Origin: CAVOGJ01 sp963700865
Lineage (GTDB): Bacteria; Planctomycetota; Planctomycetia; Pirellulales; Pirellulaceae
Reading direction: 5' to 3'
Assembly (NCBI GenBank): GCA_963700865.1
Contig: CAVOZC010000005.1
Location: 1-64,000, forward strand
Length of the DNA: 64,000 bases
Shown: piece by piece, positions 31,192-42,400 of the stretch
How the letters are laid out: each line of letters opens with the position of its first letter
Numbering within the stretch: the stretch's first letter is position 1
Translations under genes and position numbers: made by a program
The notes under the pieces: generated by a model
The model's database searches: none
Seen by the model: only the letters and a program-made list of their open reading frames with translations
Told to the model about the DNA's origin: nothing

Positions 31192-33278
31192 CACAGAGGT
31201 CCGGAGAACACCGGGATCCTCTGCTTCCTCGGTGCCCCTGTGCTTTCGACGGTCTCCCACCCCGGTGCCGCCCGCACATCGCGCATCTTCCTTTTCCCCG
31301 TCAGCGGCCCTTTTTTGGTTTGAAACACAGAGGTCCGGTGAACACCGGGATCCTCTGCTTCCTCGGTGCCTCTGTGTTTTCGACGGTCACCCGCCCCGGT
31401 GCCGCCCGCACATCGCGCATCTTCCTTTTCCCCGTCAGCGGCCCTTTTTTGGTTTGAAACACAGAGGTCCGGTGAACACCGGGATCCTCTGCTTCCTCGG
31501 TGCCCCTGTGTTTTCGACGGTCACCCGCCCCGGTGCCGCCCGCACATCGCGCATCTTTCTTTTCCCCGTCAGCGGCCCTTTTTTGGTTTGAAACACAGAG
31601 GTCCGGTGAACACCGGGATCCTCTGCTTCCTCGGTGCCTCTGTGTTTTCGACGGTCACCCGCCCCGGTGCCGCCCGCACATCGCGCATCTTCCTTTTCCC
31701 CGTCAGCGGCCCTTTTTTGGTTTGAAACACAGAGGTCCGGTGAACACCGGGATCCTCTGCTTCCTCGGTGCCCCTGTGTTTTCGACGGTCTCCCGCCCCC
31801 GTCCGCCCGCACATCGCGCATCTTCCTTTTCCCCGTCAGCGGCCCTTGTTTGGTTTGAAACACAGAGGTCCGGTGAACACCGGGATCCTCTGCTTCCTCG
31901 GTGCCTCTGTGTTTTCGACGGTCACCCGCCCCGGTGCCGCCCGCACATCGCGCATCTTCCTTTTCCCCGTCGGCGGCCCTTGTTTGGTTTGAAACACAGA
32001 GGTCCGGAGAACACCGGGATCCTCTGCTTCCTCGGTGCCCCTGTGTTTTCGACGGTCTCCCACCCCGGTGCCGCCCGCACATCGCGCACTTCTTTTTCCC
32101 CGTCAGCGGCTCTTTTTTGGTTTGAAACACAGAGGTGCGGAGAACACCGGGATCCTCTGCTTCCTCAATGCCCCTGTGCTTTCGACGGTCTCCCACCCCG
32201 GTGCCGCCCGCACATCGCGCATCTTCCTTTTCGCCGTCGGCGGCCCTTTTTTGGTTTGAAACACAGAGGTGCGGAGAACACCGGGATCCTCTGCTTCCTC
32301 GGTGCCCCTGTGTTTTCGACGGCCTCCCGCCCCGGTGCCGCCCGCACATCGCGCATCTTCCTTTTCCCCGTCAGCGGCCCTTGTTTGGTTTGAAACACAG
32401 AGGTCCGGAGAACACCGGGATCCTCTGCTTCCTCGGTGCCCCTGTGTTTTCGACGGTCACCCGCCCCGGTGCCGACCGCACATCGCGCATCTTCCTTTTC
32501 CCCGTCAGCGGCCCTTGTTTGGTTTGAAACACAGAGGTCCGGAGAACACCGGGATCCTCTGCTTCCTCGGTGCCTCTGTGTTTTCGACGGTCACCCGCCC
32601 CGGTGCCGCCCGCACATCGCGCATCTTCCTTTTCCCCGTCGGCGGCCCTTTTTTGGTTTGAAACACAGAGGTCCGGTGAACACCGGGATCCTCTGCTTCC
32701 TCGGTGCCCCTGTGTTTTCGACGGCCTCCCGCCCCGGTGCCGCCCGCACATCGCGCATCTTCCTTTTCCCCGTCGGCGGCCCTTTTTTGGTTTGAAACAC
32801 AGAGGTCCGGTGAACACCGGGATCCTCTGCTTCCTCGGTGCCTCTGTGTTTTCGACGGTCACCCGCCCCGGTGCCGCCCGCACATCGCGCATCTTCCTTT
32901 TCCCCGTCAGCGGCCCTTTTTTGGTTTGAAACACAGAGGTGCGGTGAACACCGGGATCCTCTGCTTCCTCGGTGCCTCTGTGTTTTCGACGGTCACCCGC
33001 CCCGGTGCCGCCCGCACATCGCGCATCTTCCTTTTCCCCGTCAGCGGCCCTTTTTTGGTTTGAAACACAGAGGTGCGGAGAACACCGGGATCCTCTGCTT
33101 CCTCGGTGCCCCTGTGTTTTCGACGGTCTCCCGCCCCGGTGCCGCCCGCACATCGCGCATCTTCCTTTTCCCCGTCGGCGGCCCTTTTTTGGTTTGAAAC
33201 ACAGAGGTCCGGTGAACACCGGGATCCTCTGCTTCCTCGGTGCCTCTGTGTTTTCGACGGCCTCCCGCCCCGGTGCCG
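31192..33278. repeat. Array of 16 copies of a 134-bp hairpin repeat
   Basis: Copies begin with aaacacagagg at 31192, 31323, 31457, 31591, 31725, 31858, 31992, 32125, 32259, 32393, 32527, 32661, 32795, 32929, 33063 and 33197. Spacing is 133-134 bp except for the first (131), and the last copy is cut at about 80 bp. Each unit contains a stem of aaacacagagg with cctctgtgttt (or a one-base variant), an inner ccggtgaacaccgg hairpin, and a linker with cgcccgcacatcgcgcatctt. Units differ at a few fixed positions. The array separates the glycosyltransferase gene from the giant gene. Long open frames across it on both strands are by-products of the repeat. Confidence 0.97.
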
Positions 33279-33452
33279 AGTGCCAGCAGAATTTATTTTT
33301 GCCATTTTTTTCTCATTTACAATGACTTTGTCAGCGTCTTGCCATTTTTATGGCTAGGACACGGGTGCCGATGATTGATTTCGTCGCCATCATCGGGTAT
33401 ACAGTGCGCCGCCAGCGGAGCGACTATCCGTCGTCACTGATCATTGCCACAT

Positions 33453-33461
33453 AGGAGGTGA
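33453..33461 (+). promoter_or_regulatory. Strong ribosome-binding site of the giant gene
   Basis: aggaggtga matches the 16S rRNA 3' end over nine bases and is centred a few bases before the ATG at 33466. It is the strongest such site in the window and fixes the start of the giant gene. The A+T-rich stretch at 33290-33350 upstream may hold its promoter. Confidence 0.85.
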
Positions 33462-33465
33462 TGCC

Positions 33466-36400
33466 ATGACACGAGCGCGGCGCCACGAGCTGTCCACGGC
33501 AAGGAGATGGACTCGACAACGGAGCAGAAAGCGACGACGGTCCCGTCGCGGGCAGCGAAAGAGCAAGGGAAGCTTCGAAGCCCTTGAACGACGAGAGCTA
33601 CTCTCGGTCAACGACCTCGATGGCACGATCTTTTCCGCGACCTGGATGGGCGCGGCCACACTCGAACCGGAAGTCGTCACAGGCACGATCGGATCGGACG
33701 ACGGAGTCGCATCGTTCGATTCGGATGTCGATTTGTATGCGTTGACGGTTCGCGCGGGGCAGACGATCGATGTTTCCGTGGCTGCTCTTGCGCGGGACAG
33801 TCCACTCCGCTCCCGCATTCGCGTCTTTGACGCCGAAGGCGTCGAGCTGGCGGACGCCAGCGGCACGGATCGCATCGATCCCTCGGTCACGGTCACTTTT
33901 GCCAACGACGGCCCGCATTACCTGGGCATCAGCGGCGATCATTACGGCAACTACGACCCGCGGCAACTTGGCGACGGCCCGCCCGAGCTCGAATCGTGGA
34001 TGAAAGGCGATTATCGCCTGACGATTGCTTCCTCCCCGCGGCTCGGCGACGAACAGCCGGTCAGCCATACCGTCGCGGGAGATCAAACGTCGCATGCCTT
34101 TGGCATCGACGAGTTCGGACGAAGCGTCCACGTTTATCTGAGTAACGATAGCGGAGAGACGGGTCTTTACGTCCAGCGATGGGACACCGATGGCAACTCG
34201 CTGGGCACACTCGCCTTGGACCATGAGGTTCACGGCGAGCCGCTGATCGCTGTCGCGCCAACCGGCGATTTCGTTATCGCCTGGCCCGAGTTGGACGGCG
34301 GCACCCACGTTTTGTTCGCGCAGTACTTTCGCGTCGATGGCGAGCTCACTTCCGCCAGTGACCCCATGTGGATTGGCGAACTGGGTGGGACGGCAGCGGT
34401 GGCGATCAATGCACGGGGCGATTTCGTTGTCGGCTGGAATGACCAGGGACACGTGCGGCTGCGTCAGTTTACGCATACGGACAACTCGCACCAGGCGGGA
34501 GTGCCGTTCGCGGTGGATGGGGCTACGGGCGGCAACCAGCGGCTGGCGTCCAGCCACGCGGTGCAGCTGGCCGACGATGGCCAAGTCCACGCACTCTGGC
34601 TCGCTGAGGAATTACTGCTGCTAGGCGGTTTTGATGCGGCGGGGCAGCCGACCGATCCGGCGCCCACGCTTGTGGCCCGCGTTCCCACGGACCTCCGCGT
34701 CCACGATGACCACTACGCCTTGACGGCGTTGAGCGAAGAGACGTTTCTCAGTCACGGCGAGTTGGCTCGGGCCCCGGACGGCCGCCTTTTCATCGCCGGT
34801 CAATGGAAGTATGTGCTGGAACTGGTCGACCGTGTCGCCGACGATGGCGATGTGGACGCATGGTACGAGCGCTATCAGAATTTCGTGCGCGTCGTGGACC
34901 CACAGTCCGGCGTGACCGATGCGCAGATCGTCGCGAGCGGGCTGTGGCAGCAACGGCAAAGTGGCGGCGGGCTGGTCTCGGAAGGTGACCGCATCTCGCC
35001 CCCCGCAATCGCCCTCGACCGCCACGACCGGTGGGCCGTTGCCTGGCAGCAGGAGACATTTGCCACCACCGCGGAGCCTACGGAGAGTCACCAAACCATC
35101 CGCTGGTATTCGGCACACCATGCGTCTCCGCTGACCGAGGTTCATCAGGAGTTCAACGCGTCCCCTTCCCTGCCTCGGCTTGAGTCTGACGGCCAAGGCA
35201 CCTACGTCCTCGCGTCTCGCCGAACTGCACGCAGCGTCGAGCGACGGAGATCTTGTCGCCCGCACGTTTCGGCTGAATACGCCCCCGCAGATGGTCGAGC
35301 GGACGTGGACCGACACATTGGTTGCCACACCGGAAGCGGCAGACAACCCCGGCATTTCGGTCATGGAACTCGCCGCCGATTTTGCCGACCACGATGCGGG
35401 GACGCAGTTTGGGATTGCGATCGTCGCGGGGGACGAATCGCGCGGTCCGATTCAGTATTCCGCGGATGCGGGCACGACATGGCACGACGCGAGTTTCGTG
35501 AGTGATCGCGAGGCCCTCCTGCTACCGGCCAGAGCCGATTATCGCGTGCGGGTCAGCCCCCACAGCTGGGAACCAGGAACGATCACCGAAGCGATCGTTT
35601 TTCGAGCCTGGGACATGTCCCGTGGCAAAGCAGCATCCCATTTGGATGTTTCGGCGAGCGATGGAACCTCGGTCAGTCAGAACACGAATGCCATCGACAT
35701 TGTGCTCAGCCCATCCCGCGGCGATGCGTACCTGGTGAATGTCGACCATACCGCGGGCGTGCAGTTTGGCGTGGCCACCGGAATCGATGGGCTGGGCCGA
35801 GTCGTCCATGTGTATCGCGATTATCACGCGGAACCGCGGCTGCGGATTCAACGCATGGATGCCGAAGGACAGCCGCTGACGCATACGGAACTTCCGCTCA
35901 GCGACGCCAATGATCCCACCATCGCGGTTACGGCCACCGGCGATTTTGTGGTGGCCTGGTCAACATACAACGGGCAGTCACGCAATTACGACGTGTTCGC
36001 TCAATTTTTTGACGTCGTCGGCGACGAGGTGCTTCCCCGGGAGATCCAGTTCGTTGGCGAGAGTTTCCAGCGATCGGCGGCCGTGGCGATCAACGACAAC
36101 GGTGATTTTGCCGTGGTCTGGTCGGCCGAATCACAGCGGCTGGTGTTTCGCGAATTCGTTCACGAGGGACACACTCATACGGCGACCGACATGGTCATGG
36201 TGGATGACGAAGCCACAAGCCCTCAGACGTTGCCTTCCCAAAAGGCGGTTGACTATTCGCCGCGGGGCGACTTGCACTTTCTCTGGGTCAATGGCCGTCA
36301 ACTGCTGACACGCACCTGGACGGATGATGCGACACTGGGCGCCGTGCAAGTGGTTACCACAACGGAAGATTTCGACCTGGAGATCATCGACGAAGAACCC

Positions 36401-39400
36401 GGTCTAGCGCCCTCCAGCGACACGACGGTTGTACAAGGTGAATTGGCAATCGCGCCCGACGGAGCCGTGTATGTGGCGGGCCAGTACGCGCGTTCTCTGC
36501 TGCTCACGGAAGTCGACGGCAGCCGGAATCGTCTGGTCAGGCACGACCAATATCAGAATTTCGCGCGTCGCTTCTCTCCCCACGGCGATGCGGGCCCCAT
36601 CACCGACCTCTTGGCGTCCCACCGCCGTTTTGAAATTCACGGCCGCAACCGGCAGGCCGAGGGGACGGTGCTGGCAAGTCCGTCGATCGCCGCCGACAGC
36701 CAGCACCGCTGGGGAGTCGTTTGGCGCGAGGACGGATACTCCGGCTCCGCCTCTTTCAGCAACGCCACCCATGCGGTGCTCGTCCGCTGGTATGACGCGG
36801 TTACCAACACACCCTTGGGTGCCGGTCACCTGATCTCCGACGCGCACGTGTCTCAGACCGTCTTGACCGCCAACGCCGTCGGCACCTATCTCGCGACCAG
36901 CCAGACGCTTCGCACGGTTGCCAACACGGGTGCCATTGACCGGACGACACGACCAGCCAGCGAGCTCACGGCAAGCGCCCATGACATTGTCGCGCAGCGA
37001 CTGGACCCCGGCCCTTTCGTGCCGGTGAACCGGCAAGCTCCGCGTTTTCAGCCCGTCGGGGATCAGGTCGTGGGCCTGGCGGCAACGCTTACGGTACCAC
37101 TCCGCGTCGAGTACGCGGCCGAGTGCGCCGACCGACTCGATTTTTCCGTGCCGGAGGATTTGCCGGGTGCCCAGGTCGAGGTGGATGCGGGCGATCCGAC
37201 TCGAGCCACATTCACCTGGGACGCGCCGGCGGAAGAGGGAGTCTTTCTGCTGCGTGTGCAAGTCGCCGATGCGGACGATCCCACCAGGGCCGACGTGGTT
37301 GCCTTCCAGGTGTTCGTGGGAGCCGAAAATCAGCCGCCCAGACTGGTGCCGCTGCGCGATGCGTCGATCGTCGTCGGCGAGCGGCTGACGTTCCCGGTCT
37401 TTGCCGAAGACCCGGATGCTCCCGCACGGCTGCTGCGTTTCGAGTTGGCAGGAGACGCGCCGGCCGGCGCGACGATTCACCCGTCCTCTGGCACGTTCAG
37501 CTGGACTCCTTCCGCCACCCAACTCGGTACGCATGCGGTGCCGATCATCGTGACCGATCAGGGATTTCCACCATTGAGTGATGTGGCGATGGCCTTGGTA
37601 ACGGTACGGGCCCCCAACCAGCGGCCACTCATCGCGGCTCCGGACCAGATTGAGCTCGGCGAGAATGGCACCTTCGTCTTTGAAGACGCGCAGCGGATCA
37701 CCGTGAGCGATGCCGATGGGTCGGGTGACTTGTGGCTATCGATCTCGGCGGAACATGGTTCCATCCAACTCGATTCCGTCCATGAGTTGGCGTACCTCTC
37801 GGGTGGCACCCAGCCCGCCCGTCGTTTGAAGGTCCGCGGCACGCCGTCCGCATTGAACCTGGCACTCGAAGGGATGACGTTTTGGCCCGATCCCGGCTTC
37901 CACGGTCAAACGACCCTCCAGCTGACGCTCAGCGACGAGGGAAACGGCGGCACCCATCCTCATGCGGCAACGTACCACACCCTGCGGGCCGTCGTTCATT
38001 CGGCCGTCGACGCCCCGCAGGTGCCGGATCAGACACTCTATTTTGTGCCGACCGCGGTCGAAGGCGCGGCTGAGGTGGTGGGCGACGTGCATGCCACCGA
38101 CCCCGACCCAACCCATGTTCGCAGCTTTCGGATTACCGCCGGGAACGACGACCTCGCATTTACGATCGATCCTGCAAACGGTCGGCTGTTCGCCGTCGAC
38201 GATGACGTGATGTCGGCGGGCAGCGAGCGTGTGCTCACGGTCGAAGCGTACTACGATGACCTGCCTTCCGCACCCGCCGGTGCGGGGGCGGTCACCGTAC
38301 ACCGTGCCCCTGACCACAATCTCGCGCCCACCGCGACCCCGAATGCCTACACGCTTGACGAAGGCACTTGGCTGGCGGGTCATCTCTTGACCGATGGATC
38401 GCCCGACACCGACTTCGATGGGGATGCGATTGAGCTTACCGGTGTGTTCGACGCACGCCATCGTCCCATCCCCTGGGGCGTACCCACGGTATTGACGACC
38501 GGAGCCGTACTGACCGTCGCAGCGGACGGATCGTTTCATTTCGACGCCTCGTTCGATCACCTGAACGCCGGCCTGGGCCCTGGGGACCCGCACGAATTCC
38601 GCAACGAAACTCTCAGCTACGTGATCGTTGACGAACATGGTGCTGACCGTCAGGCCGACGTGTACTTCACGATCACGCCCGTCAACGATCTGCACGCCGT
38701 GGCCGATCAGCAATTCACGGTCAGCCCGCGGGCAACGGTGGGCGACACGGTCGGGCGGCTGCTGGTTCACAACCCGGAGGCCGACGAGTACTTCAGCTAT
38801 CAGTTCACGTCTGGAAACGTGGGCAACGTCTTCCGTCTGGTTGAGGGTGGCGAAATTCAGCTGAATAACGCCTCGCCGCTGGCGGCCGGGCAAGTTTATG
38901 ACCTGACGGTCGACGTCATCGACTCGAATGGCACACCCGTGGCTGCCTCGGTCACCATCGAAGTCGCCGACAACCAGCCGCCGGAGCTGCACGATCTCCG
39001 CTACACCACATCCGCCGACCTGCCCACGATCGGCAACGTCCTGGTCGATACGCAGGGTCAAGGAGCTGCCTTCGACGCGGAGGGGGACGCGCTGCAAGTC
39101 GTCATGCTGGACGATTCGGCGTTTGCGATCGGCCGCGGCATGACTCTGCCGGACGGCGCCACCATTCGCATCGATGCCGATGGCAGCTTTGCCTTTGATC
39201 CGTCCGGCAGCGATTTCCTGCACCGCTTGCCGGCCGACCAGACCCATGCGCGGCACATTCCTTATCTGGTGCGAGACGCACGCGGCGGCACGGCGGCAGC
39301 GGAATTGACGATCGAAGTCACGGGCTACAATCGTGCGCCACAGGCATTCGACAACCATTACGCATTGACGAACGACCAAACCGCGGCGGGCAACCTCATC

Positions 39401-42400
39401 CTTGATCCGACGTCCGGCAACCGTAGCGACCACGATCCCAATGTGGATGCATTGCGAATGGTTCGCATCGGATCGATCGCCGTGGGCGAGGGCACCACCC
39501 AGTCCACGACGTACCTGGGGGCCACGATCAGCGTCACGCCGGATGGCCTTTTTGTCTACGACCCGTCACAACTCGACCTGGCTGGACGCGCACCCGGCGA
39601 TCGCGTTTACGATGCGATCAGCTATACCATCGATGACGGATTTGGCGAGCAGTCGACCGCAGTCGCCCGTTTCGAAATTCAGGTCCGGGACCCTCTTCCC
39701 ACGCCGTTTGTGGTCGACGCCCTGGGGCTGGCGAATGACACGATCACCCCGGGGGGCAACGACCACGATCTGCAGACCGAAGACCCGCGGATCGCGGGCC
39801 GCCTGGCGGGTGCGGTCGCCGAGGCGGCGACGTACGCCGTCGAATTTGACGTCGCGGCAGCCCCTGGCGGCACCTGGCAATTGTCCGCGGCCCTGTCGGT
39901 CGACGCCACGGTGCCGCTGGACCCGTCCGACCCGAACTTCCCCGCATTCGACTTCGATCCACGGACGAGCGGGGCGTTCGGGAGCTTTGGCACCAAATCG
40001 ATCGCCTATCGGGCGGTCGCCTACGACATCGAGGGGACCGTACTGCAGTCCTCGCCCTGGGACTATCTGCAATTTGAGTGGCTGGAAGCGGCTGACGCTG
40101 GCCCGCTCCGCGTGAGCGATATCCGCTTATTCAACGATACGGGTTGGATCGATCCGGACACCGGCGGTATCGCTCCGCCGGACAATCAGACCACGGATCC
40201 AAGGATTGCGGGTGAAGTCCGTGGCGACTTTGACTTGTCTTCCCTGGCGGGCGGCGATACGCGCGTCGTCGAAATCACATTCTCTCACGAACGCGCGGGC
40301 ATGATGTACGAGGGAACCGTCAGCATGGATGGGGCGGGTTCGTTCCTGTATGACCCGCGGACAGTCGACGCGGGCCTGGCCACCGAAACCGGCGCAACAC
40401 TCACGATCGACTACACGGCCAACCTGGTTGAACATATCGCCGGCGTCACGACCCGCACGCCGCTGGGCAGCGACTTCGTCGAATTCTTCTACTTCTCGAT
40501 ACCCGCGTCGTGCGGCAGCGTGACGCTGGAAGAAGCCAGCGACGCACCAGCGCGAGAAACGACGCGCATGCTCGTGGGCAGCGCCGGTTGGGCAGGCAGC
40601 AATTGCCTGCCGTCGGCGGAACAGACCTACGTTGAATTCGATCTGTCCGACGCCTGGCATGGCTTTGACGGTTTGCCGGACGCAGACACGGTTGTGGTAC
40701 TCGACGAGCCTGGACTGGCCGCGCCTCCGCATGACCAGTCGGCATCATTTCGCTACACGATTGCCGGCCTGCTGGGCGGACAAGCCGAGGTTCGCGCGCG
40801 GGTGAAAGAGTGGAGTTCCACGTATGGAGATTATCAGCTTGGTCCCTGGTCGCCCGCCTTGACACTGGCTGCGCCCGAGTCACCCGCGATCGCCGCCGTT
40901 AACGTGGAATATGACGACGTGTCGGGACGCCGGTTGCCACGACTGACGGGATATCTGGTGGGCGCTGCGGACGACGTTGCCGGGAATGAGACATTCGACC
41001 CTGCGTCGGTGGGACAGGTGCCGGTCGAATTTTTTCACCGCAACGAGGGGACGTTTTCCGAAAACTGGCCGCCCAATGGTCGGGTCATCACCGATACTCA
41101 GGGCCATTTCGAGTACGCACCCCGCGGACTGGCTTATGACGACTACGAGTTCGGCGGCAGCGTGTGGGCGCGGACCGTGAGTCGGCTGGGCGATGGGAGT
41201 GAGGTCTACGGAGCAGCGTGGCGGGTGGCCGCCGTGGTGGTGGACCGTCCGGCGCTGCCGCAACTGAGCGAATTTCGCTTGTTTGACGAAGCCGCCGCGG
41301 ACTGGATCGGTGGCCGTTGGCAAACGGAAGACACGCGGACGCAGGGCAGTCTCAGCACGATCGACCCGGCGGGGGTGGGCGTGCAGGACGTCCATCTCGA
41401 GTTCGCCCACGATCTTCCGGAAGATCCAGGTGACGACGAGCTGAGCGTGGGGATTGCTGACCCTGACGACGAGGGAGTTTTTCAATATGCTCCCGTACTT
41501 GGCGAGGGCCCAATCGACATTCGGGCGCGCATCGCTTATTTCGACACCTATGCCGACGAATACGCCTACAGTGGCTGGTCACCCCTGGCACTGCCTCTCG
41601 ATGTCCAGGCGTCGACCAATGAACTGGCGGAGGTGGTCGAGTTTGAACTGGCGGTCCCCGCGGCTGGCACTTCGAACCCGTCGCACACCGACCAGCCCGT
41701 GGTTACCGGGCGCATCGAGAATCCCGACGGATACGTGGGCTATGTCGACGTAGAGTTCAGGGATAGCGTCAGCCTGGCGGACCTCGGCACGACACAAACG
41801 GATGAACATGGTGTCTTTACTTATTGGCTGCCAGGGCTGGCAACCAACCAGACGCACACGATCGAAGCTCGTGCGCTGGATTGGGATTATCCCGGGCAGC
41901 GAGCGGTGGCTGGACCGTGGACCACGGATGACCTTGTGTTTTTCCTCGACGGCGAGGAGCCACCCGAGGTCATTCGCTTGGAACTGCTCAGCGACACCGG
42001 CAGCATCGCTGGCGAAACGGCCAACCCGGCGCTGCTTGGCCAGATCAGCGGATCGGGGGAACTCGAGGGCATCCCCATCGCGATCGATCACGGCGACGAT
42101 GGGTCATTCGAGACGTTGGTGGAAACGGACGCGCGGGGCTGGTTCACCTATTTCCCGGAGGCGCTCGATTTCGGGAGCCACGTGTTTCGCGCTTCCGTGG
42201 CCGTATGGAATGCTGACCTGGGTGGCTTCGATTACTCGGTCGGACAGCCTCTCAGCTTCACGCTCCAGTCACAGCCCAACGCCGCGGCCACGATCACGTC
42301 CATCGGGCTCGCGCACCCACCGGCGCACGGCGGTATTTCCGTGAGCGATGCGACGATTGTCGGCCGGATCGCGAACGAAGCCGCCCTCGCGGACATCACC

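Noticed and set aside
31192..33278. Possible CRISPR array
   Set aside because: The whole 134-bp unit is conserved; there are no unique spacers and no cas genes nearby.
31435..33325. Long open frames on both strands across the 134-bp array (up to about 300 codons)
   Set aside because: The unit length is not a multiple of three and contains no stops in several frames, so open frames arise on both strands automatically; the products are simple repeats with no start signals.
37736..39433. 565-codon minus-strand open frame
   Set aside because: It lies fully antisense to the clearly coding VCBS-like part of the giant gene; high G+C content opens such shadows.
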